Shown here in pieces: positions 59,576 to 64,000 of a DNA stretch of 64,000 nt. A program made the translations under genes and the position numbers. The DNA lies in assembly GCA_965223465.1 (NCBI GenBank), contig OZ245025.1, positions 2,108,001-2,172,000 of the forward strand. Reading direction: 5' to 3'. Source of the stretch: JAAELZ01 sp965223465 (GTDB taxonomy: Bacteria > Pseudomonadota > Gammaproteobacteria > Arenicellales > Poriferihabitantaceae). Within the stretch, counting starts at the first letter, position 1, and each line of letters starts with the position of its first letter. The notes below the pieces were generated by a model that was given only the letters and a program-made list of their open reading frames with translations, was not told where the DNA came from and searched no databases.

Positions 59576-60193
59576 TTACCCATCATTTTGGAATACCAAA
59601 TCCAGACTGTTAGCATAAAGCGTATTAATATCCATTCCAGCAGTATGCGCGACGACCACATCACCATAAAAACAGGAAGCCAGGTGCAATAATGTAGCCG
59701 CGTGATCGCCCGCTGGGTCAATCTCGGCAAGGTGCTGTGTCAGTATTTCATTGCCGCTCGGAATATCTACATCAAACAGTTCGGGCATATCCGGATACAG
59801 CAGAAACCGGTCAGCGGCGTCAATGTCATTCGCCATCGGGCCGATCTCACTGGAAAGCAATGAGGCAACGAAATTGGCGATTAGGCGTGGGTGCTTTTTC
59901 ATCTGCTCAGCGGTATGACTAAAAACACGGCGTATAGCCGCCTCCCCAGTCAATGGTTGTCTGTGTTGCAGAACCATCAGATCCAAAGCCCAAATCCCCA
60001 TCATGTATTTCAGAATATCTTCCTTCTTTGGAAAGTAATTAAAGAAAGTCATTTCCGTGATGCCTATCTCATCGGCAATCGATTTAACCTTCAAATCTCT
60101 GAAATTCGTATCCTCAGTGAGTCGATAGACAGCATCAAGAACATTCAGCCGGGTCTGCGCCTTGTTGAGGGCCCGCTTGCCGAACTCATCCAC
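59576..60193 (-). CDS. TetR family transcriptional regulator
   Basis: This 205-residue DNA-binding repressor-type protein has an N-terminal helix-turn-helix of the TetR class (DLKVKSIADEIGITEMTFFNYFPKKEDILKYM, residues about 34-65) followed by a helical ligand-binding domain. The start is a GTG at 60191-60193. The nearby ATG is out of frame. It diverges from the CPBP protease gene, and two identical palindromic sites (TAGTCGACTA) in the 168-bp gap are likely its operators, so it probably represses itself and the protease gene until an inducer binds. The inducer is unknown. Confidence 0.88.
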   Translation of the reverse strand: MDEFGKRALNKAQTRLNVLDAVYRLTEDTNFRDLKVKSIADEIGITEMTFFNYFPKKEDILKYMMGIWALDLMVLQHRQPLTGEAAIRRVFSHTAEQMKKHPRLIANFVASLLSSEIGPMANDIDAADRFLLYPDMPELFDVDIPSGNEILTQHLAEIDPAGDHAATLLHLASCFYGDVVVAHTAGMDINTLYANSLDLVFQNDG

Positions 60194-60244
60194 GTAAAAA
60201 ATCCATCCACTTATTCCTTCGTTATTAATTATGAAACTAAAATA

Positions 60245-60260
60245 ATTATAGTCGACTAAA
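60245..60260. promoter_or_regulatory. TetR operator candidate 1
   Basis: ATTATAGTCGACTAAA contains the perfect 10-bp palindrome TAGTCGACTA (60249-60258). It is identical over 16 bases to the site at 60294-60309, and lies just upstream of the -35 of the protease-gene promoter. Confidence 0.7.
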
Positions 60261-60266
60261 TATTTA

Positions 60267-60295
60267 TTGACAAGCGCTGATGCGAGGTATATTAT
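60267..60295 (+). promoter_or_regulatory. sigma-70 promoter of the CPBP protease gene
   Basis: TTGACA (60267-60272), a 17-base spacer and TATTAT (60290-60295) are near consensus. The -10 abuts operator candidate 2 and the -35 lies beside operator 1, so a bound repressor would block polymerase. Confidence 0.75.
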
Positions 60296-60309
60296 TATAG
60301 TCGACTAAA
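60294..60309. promoter_or_regulatory. TetR operator candidate 2
   Basis: A second exact copy of ATTATAGTCGACTAAA, 49 bases from the first, with its palindrome at 60298-60307, overlapping the end of the -10 box and the expected transcription start. Confidence 0.72.
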
Positions 60310-60361
60310 AGTTTTATTGCCCCTTGTTAATCTGAACACATCAATATTTAGGAGATAAATC

Positions 60362-61243
60362 ATGATAAACCACTACCGTTACCCATTTCGCTTTTACTTT
60401 TTCAGCGCCCTCATACCCTGGTCACTCTGGTTGATAGCGGCTTACTTGAGCCACCAGAGTGGTGCTGAGGCATACAGTGCTTATATCGGTGTATTGGGGT
60501 TGGCTGGTTTGTGTGGCCCCCTGTTCGTGGCCGCCTACTTCATCAATAAAGACAAAACGCTACTGGCCGATGTCGTCAGACGTTTTATCAATGTTCGCAC
60601 CGGCAGAAAACGCTATTTCATCGCCTCACTACTGTTGATGCCCGCCAGTATTCTACTTGCCATGGCCATTTCCCTGCTGTTTGGTTATGACGCCGGACAG
60701 TTTGTTATCACCGGTCACGCGACCTTCAGCTCAGCTCTGTTTCCGGTTTGGTTTTTATTGGTTGTCGCTCCAATTTTGGAGGAGCTGGCCTGGCACAGCT
60801 ACGGCACCGATTGCCTACGACAAAAATTTACGCTGTTCTCCACGTCGATGATATTCGCGGTTTACTGGGCGCTCTGGCATGTACCGCTGGCATTTATAAA
60901 TGGTTATTACCACAACAACCTGGTGGTGGAGGGCGCGTTGTACAGCATCAATTTTCTGGTCAGTATTTTCCCATTTGTTCTGTTGATGAATTGGCTTTAT
61001 TACAAAACTGGTAGGAATATCCTTGTTACCGTGGCGCTACACCTGACCGCCAATGTCTTCAATGAAATCTTTGCCACTCACCCAGACAGTAAAGTCATTC
61101 AAACAGGGTTGCTACTGGCGTTATCTATTTACTTACTTTTCACCCAACGGGAATTGTTTTTCAACAAGGACTATCCACAGGAGTCTGCCGCAGTGGAGGA
61201 GGAAAAGGTTCCACCTTTTCTTAATCGGCAACAAAATGCTTAA
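60362..61243 (+). CDS. CPBP family intramembrane protease
   Basis: This 293-residue polytopic membrane protein has about eight hydrophobic segments. The CPBP (Abi) motifs are present: the glutamate pair Glu140-Glu141 in PILEELAWHSYG, His173 in YWALWHVPLAF, and the HLTAN motif (ALHLTANVFNE). The canonical EExxxR carries His instead of Arg (EELAWH), so activity may differ. The family includes prenyl-protein endopeptidases and bacteriocin-immunity proteins; the role here is unknown. An AGGAG site lies seven bases before the ATG. Regulation by the divergent TetR gene is strongly suggested by the operators. Confidence 0.87.
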   Translation: MINHYRYPFRFYFFSALIPWSLWLIAAYLSHQSGAEAYSAYIGVLGLAGLCGPLFVAAYFINKDKTLLADVVRRFINVRTGRKRYFIASLLLMPASILLAMAISLLFGYDAGQFVITGHATFSSALFPVWFLLVVAPILEELAWHSYGTDCLRQKFTLFSTSMIFAVYWALWHVPLAFINGYYHNNLVVEGALYSINFLVSIFPFVLLMNWLYYKTGRNILVTVALHLTANVFNEIFATHPDSKVIQTGLLLALSIYLLFTQRELFFNKDYPQESAAVEEEKVPPFLNRQQNA

Positions 61244-61351
61244 TCAAATGTTTAGATTTTAAGCACTCGTTGGGAACAATACGCGTCACTTAGCATCGAG
61301 ACAAAAGAAGCGCGAGGTTATGCTGAATTCGGCACCCTTAATTAGGTAACA

Positions 61352-61723
61352 TTAACATGTCGAGTGAAACAAGCCCCCCACAGCGATACGTTTTGACACC
61401 AGATCATTATATATCGCTGTGGCCTTTTTGGTTTCCGCGACATGAACCTCAATGGCTTTTTCTCGCAGTAATTGGATTGTCTCTTCTCGCGTCTTCAGTC
61501 GTAACAGCATGCCGCGGCTGAGCACAATAACTTCGCACCCGTTGTCTAAAAGTTCGGTTACGTCCGCCGGCTGAATACCTGGCGAATGATGCATGTTGGT
61601 CTCACCCCAATCCCACTCGCGACCACCGCCGGGCCATAACTTGAAGTCTTTTCCAGTGCCTACGCCCTCGATCGTCATATTTCCCCAGGACAAAGATGCG
61701 ATTTGTGGTGATTGGGTTTTCAT
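61352..61723 (-). CDS. Mth938 / DUF498 domain protein
   Basis: This protein has 123 residues from the ATG at 61721-61723; the frame continues 81 bases further without a better start. The pattern fits the Mth938 (DUF498) fold: MTIEGVGTGKDFKLWPGGGREWDW, then VTELLDNGCEVIVLSRGMLLRLKT, EVHVAETKKATAIYNDLV and the ending GLFHSTC. The family is related to human NDUFAF3, a complex I assembly factor, but the function of bacterial members is unclear. It stands alone between the CPBP and VOC genes. Confidence 0.78.
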   Translation of the reverse strand: MKTQSPQIASLSWGNMTIEGVGTGKDFKLWPGGGREWDWGETNMHHSPGIQPADVTELLDNGCEVIVLSRGMLLRLKTREETIQLLREKAIEVHVAETKKATAIYNDLVSKRIAVGGLFHSTC

Positions 61724-61911
61724 GCTGTCTAAAAAGTAAACGAGCGTAATCTGCGTTTTGCTAAAAAGCAGTATAAACCTAACCCGCGTTAGAGACAAAT
61801 TCACGCGTTAACATGGTGGGACTAGAGTATGCCTACTTGTTGAATATAATTAAGAACGAAGATTAATATGCTTTGTGTCCACCGAATTGACAACCATTGT
61901 TCTCGATTACG

Positions 61912-62286
61912 TTAGGCCTCAGCTTCATGGCAGACCACTTCAATATTGTGTCCGTCGGGGTCGAGAACAAAGGCCGCGTAGTACTGCCCACTGTACTGAG
62001 GGCGCAGTCCAGGTGGTCCGTTGTCCTGCCCGCCTGCGTCTAGAGCAGCGTAATAGAACGCGTCCACCTGATGCCGGCTTTCGGCTATGAATGCGATGTG
62101 TAAGTGCGCGGGTTTCTCTTCCGTTTGGTACAGGCATAGGGAACTCGCACCTGTAGATTGACTTAGCTCCGCACCGTTTGGCGGCCAATCCGTGACCACA
62201 GTCACCCCAATTGGTTCGAGCGCCTTCATGTAGAAGGTTCTACTCAGTGTAAAATCACGTACGCCGAACTTGATATGGTCAAACAT
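61912..62286 (-). CDS. VOC (glyoxalase) family protein
   Basis: This 124-residue vicinal-oxygen-chelate protein starts MFDHIKFGVRDFTLSRTFY (metal-site His4), with a central HLHIAFIAESRHQVDAFYYAAL strand-helix and an ending YAAFVLDPDGHNIEVVCHE with the last metal-site Glu. A YAALDAGGQDNGPPGLRPQY segment is typical of this subfamily. I chose the ATG at 62284-62286 because AAGGGGGACTC precedes it. Substrate unknown; it does not closely resemble the VOC gene at 57447. Confidence 0.85.
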   Translation of the reverse strand: MFDHIKFGVRDFTLSRTFYMKALEPIGVTVVTDWPPNGAELSQSTGASSLCLYQTEEKPAHLHIAFIAESRHQVDAFYYAALDAGGQDNGPPGLRPQYSGQYYAAFVLDPDGHNIEVVCHEAEA

Positions 62287-62597
62287 GAGTCCCCCTTGCT
62301 TTTCTCGTGGGTAAAGTGGTGGCATTCAATGGGAATTAGGCGTCACCCGACTTAGATTGATTGAGGAATTTATATTTCGCAATCATGCTACCAAAGAGCG
62401 TTTTGCTACACCATGCCCAGTGTACGCTTGAATGGTTTATTATTGGCCCCTTCGGGGGCGCGGGCAAAGCATGAAAGAACATAACCCATTGACCTCATAT
62501 CTTCTCCCATACTGCTGCATTACATTCAATAACCACTACTATTTTAATGATATAGGGAGACTTCAATAATCATTACCCGGTTATACCTTTTTTCGCC
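62287..62597. other. intergenic region before hemH
   Basis: This 311-bp stretch has no gene. A GC hairpin with a UUCG-type loop (GCCCC, TTCG, GGGGC) lies at 62446-62459 but is not followed by a T-run. Nothing else stands out. Confidence 0.5.
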
Positions 62598-63590
62598 TTA
62601 AGACTCCTCGGCTAATTGCTGACGAATGAGTGACACCATCATCTGGATATGCTCGGCCTCGGCATTTAAACACGGGATGTAAAAATATTTCTCTCCACCT
62701 GCTTCGATAAACACATCACGGTTTTCCATCTGGATTTCTTCCAGCGTTTCCAGACAATCCGCGCTAAAGCCGGGGCACATAATCTGCACGTTTTTGACCC
62801 CCGATTGTGCTAATTCCTCAAGGGTTTTATCGGTATAGGGTTGCAACCATTGCTTGGGGCCGAGCCGTGATTGAAAAGTAAGCATCCATTCGCTGCTTTT
62901 AAGCGCCAGCGCCTTTGCCAGTAAGTCTGCGGTTTGTTTGCATTGCTCAGGGTAAGGGTCGCCCGCCTTGGCATAATCTTCCGGGATGCCATGAAATGAC
63001 ATCACCAGTTTTTCAGCCCGGCCGTGCTCTGACCAATGCCGCTGCACGCTATTGGCCAAGGCTTCAATATAAGCCGGCTCATCATAATACTGCTGGATAA
63101 AATGAATCCGGGGTGACCATGCGGGTTGGCTAGCTAAAGCAAGCTCAATGGCATCGGAAGTTGAGCTGGTAGTGGTATCGGAAAACTGCGGATAAAGCGG
63201 CAACACGACGATCTTTTCAATGCCCTGCTGTTTGAATGCATTTATCGCCTCTGCAATCGCGGGCTTTCCATAACGCATCGCCAATTCAACGCTGAAGTTT
63301 TGTGCTTCTGCATCCAATGCCAATTGCAAAGCGCTGGCTTGCTGCTGACTGATCGTGAGCAAAGGCGAACCTGCATCTGTCCAGATTTTGGCGTAAGCCT
63401 CAGCCGAGCGTTTGGGTCGCGTGTTTAAAATGACCAGATTCAATATCGGCCACCAAATGATCTTAGGCGTTTTCACCACCCGCTGATCATACAAAAACTC
63501 TTTTAGATAGCGCCGCACATCCGCTACTTTGGGCGAATCTGGGGTGCCCAGGTTGGTGAGTAGTACGCCAATGGTCTGGTTGTTGTCCAT
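62598..63590 (-). CDS. hemH: ferrochelatase
   Basis: This cytoplasmic or membrane-associated enzyme inserts Fe(II) into protoporphyrin IX in the last step of haem synthesis. From the ATG at 63588-63590 it has 330 residues; an ATG 18 bases upstream (63608) is possible but has no ribosome site, while AAAGAG precedes the chosen one. Family marks are GVLLTNLGTPDSP, the VVLPLYPQFSDTTTSST block, the catalytic histidine region VMSFHGIPEDYAKAGDPYPEQC, and LTFQSRLGPKQWLQPYTDKTLEEL. The C-terminal CPGFSADCLETLEEI is also typical. No other haem gene is adjacent. Confidence 0.95.
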   Translation of the reverse strand: MDNNQTIGVLLTNLGTPDSPKVADVRRYLKEFLYDQRVVKTPKIIWWPILNLVILNTRPKRSAEAYAKIWTDAGSPLLTISQQQASALQLALDAEAQNFSVELAMRYGKPAIAEAINAFKQQGIEKIVVLPLYPQFSDTTTSSTSDAIELALASQPAWSPRIHFIQQYYDEPAYIEALANSVQRHWSEHGRAEKLVMSFHGIPEDYAKAGDPYPEQCKQTADLLAKALALKSSEWMLTFQSRLGPKQWLQPYTDKTLEELAQSGVKNVQIMCPGFSADCLETLEEIQMENRDVFIEAGGEKYFYIPCLNAEAEHIQMMVSLIRQQLAEES

Positions 63591-63736
63591 AGGTGCTCTT
63601 TTATTCATTCAGATAACAACAAAAGTTTGTGAGTGCAGACCGTATCGCCTGGCATGGTGGTTGGCAAGCACCACCGCCTGGTTTTAGCTAATTGTCCAGC
63701 TAGCATTTGCTAACAGCGATTTGCCTGTAATGGCCG

Positions 63737-64000
63737 TTAATGTCTGACTTCGCGCAGCCCAATGTAAGCATGCACCATCAGTGTAATCAAGATAATCATG
63801 CCCCCAATTATGGTTTTCACGCTCGGTACTTCTTGCAGGAATAACCAGGCAAGTGCGGTTCCGCCAACGGTTTCTAAAGGCAGCATCAGGCTGACTTCCG
63901 CCGCCGGAATATAGCGCGGTGCGATGGTAATCAGCACAAAAGCCAGTGTGACGACCAGGCCCATCGCAAGAATAACGCCAACGGTATAGGCGCTGAGCGC
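63737..64000 (-). CDS. EamA/DMT-family transporter, C-terminal end (cut by window end)
   Basis: These are the last 87 codons of a membrane transporter whose start lies beyond base 64000. Three hydrophobic segments are visible (AYTVGVILAMGLVVTLAFVL, MLPLETVGGTALAWLFL and the last, TIIGGMIILITLMVHAYIGL). The motif AEVSLMLPLETVGGTALAWLFLQEVP followed by GGMIILI is that of the second EamA repeat, common in drug/metabolite exporters. Substrate unknown. The frame runs unbroken to the window edge. Confidence 0.82.
   Translation of the reverse strand, partial: ALSAYTVGVILAMGLVVTLAFVLITIAPRYIPAAEVSLMLPLETVGGTALAWLFLQEVPSVKTIIGGMIILITLMVHAYIGLREVRH

Noticed and set aside
60245..60309. Identical 16-bp direct repeats as attachment sites of a mobile element
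   Set aside because: They lie 49 bases apart around a promoter, are palindromic and are next to a TetR gene; no integrase is present. Operators explain them better.
62446..62459. GCCCC-TTCG-GGGGC hairpin as a terminator for hemH
   Set aside because: It has no T-run in either direction and the stem is only five base pairs.
1..64000. tRNA, rRNA, insertion sequences and prophage genes
   Set aside because: I looked for cloverleaf-like stretches, transposase or integrase motifs and phage structural genes and saw none. A tool-based scan could still find a small RNA that I cannot see.

Overview
The window is a chromosomal segment of a Gram-negative bacterium, most probably a gammaproteobacterium. 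The evidence is gene order and content: pepA-holC-valS next to divergent lptF-lptG, a periplasmic dsbC, def-fmt-rsmB followed by a DUF4390 gene and an ntrY/ntrX pair, and lipid A and LPS core genes. Base composition looks moderate, a little under 50% GC by eye. I cannot assign an order or genus. I saw no rRNA, tRNA, insertion sequence, phage structural gene or CRISPR array.

Layout. 1-4.9 kb: pepA-holC-valS (minus strand; valS is cut by the window start) and the LPS export permease genes lptF-lptG (plus). 5-19.8 kb: housekeeping and redox genes. These are a beta-hydroxyacid dehydrogenase, dsbC, fdxA, suhB-mutS, lepB, a Na/phosphate cotransporter with a small lysine-rich partner, a GNAT and an SRPBCC protein, gor, prlC, a DUF4124-glutaredoxin fusion and a small lipoprotein. 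19.8-29.8 kb: two LPS glyco/acyltransferases, then def-fmt-rsmB-DUF4390-ntrYX-SDR on the plus strand. 29.9-40 kb: arsM, a large DUF2142-like membrane protein, and a plus-strand envelope polysaccharide modification cluster (epimerase, asparagine synthase, two hexapeptide acyltransferases flanking a TylF-type methyltransferase, and a flippase-like membrane protein). 40-45.7 kb: a complete dipeptide/oligopeptide ABC transporter operon, dppABCDF. 45.7-50.2 kb: a three-gene minus-strand operon (conserved unknown, PKHD hydroxylase, SQR-like flavoprotein), a divergent unknown gene, uspA and a DUF1801 gene.

50.3-56.6 kb is the most unusual region. Four overlapping or abutting minus-strand genes encode, in order: a zinc-ribbon protein with a degenerate GGDEF domain; a processive family 2 glycosyltransferase with D, DxD, ED and QxxRW motifs; an 818-residue fusion of a TolC-like outer-membrane channel with a GH18-like TIM barrel; and an HlyD-type membrane-fusion protein. 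Together they look like a self-contained synthase-dependent exopolysaccharide system: cytoplasmic control, polymerisation across the inner membrane, a periplasmic adaptor, and an exit channel carrying its own glycanase-like domain. I do not recognise this exact arrangement.

56.9-64 kb is a mixed accessory stretch: a CHMI-type tautomerase, two VOC proteins, a TIGR02391-like protein, a secreted cysteine-rich protein built from 18-residue repeats, a TetR/CPBP-protease divergent pair with twin palindromic operators, a Mth938-domain protein, hemH, and the 3' end of an EamA-type transporter cut by the window edge. All functional assignments come from reading motifs by eye. No database search was run.
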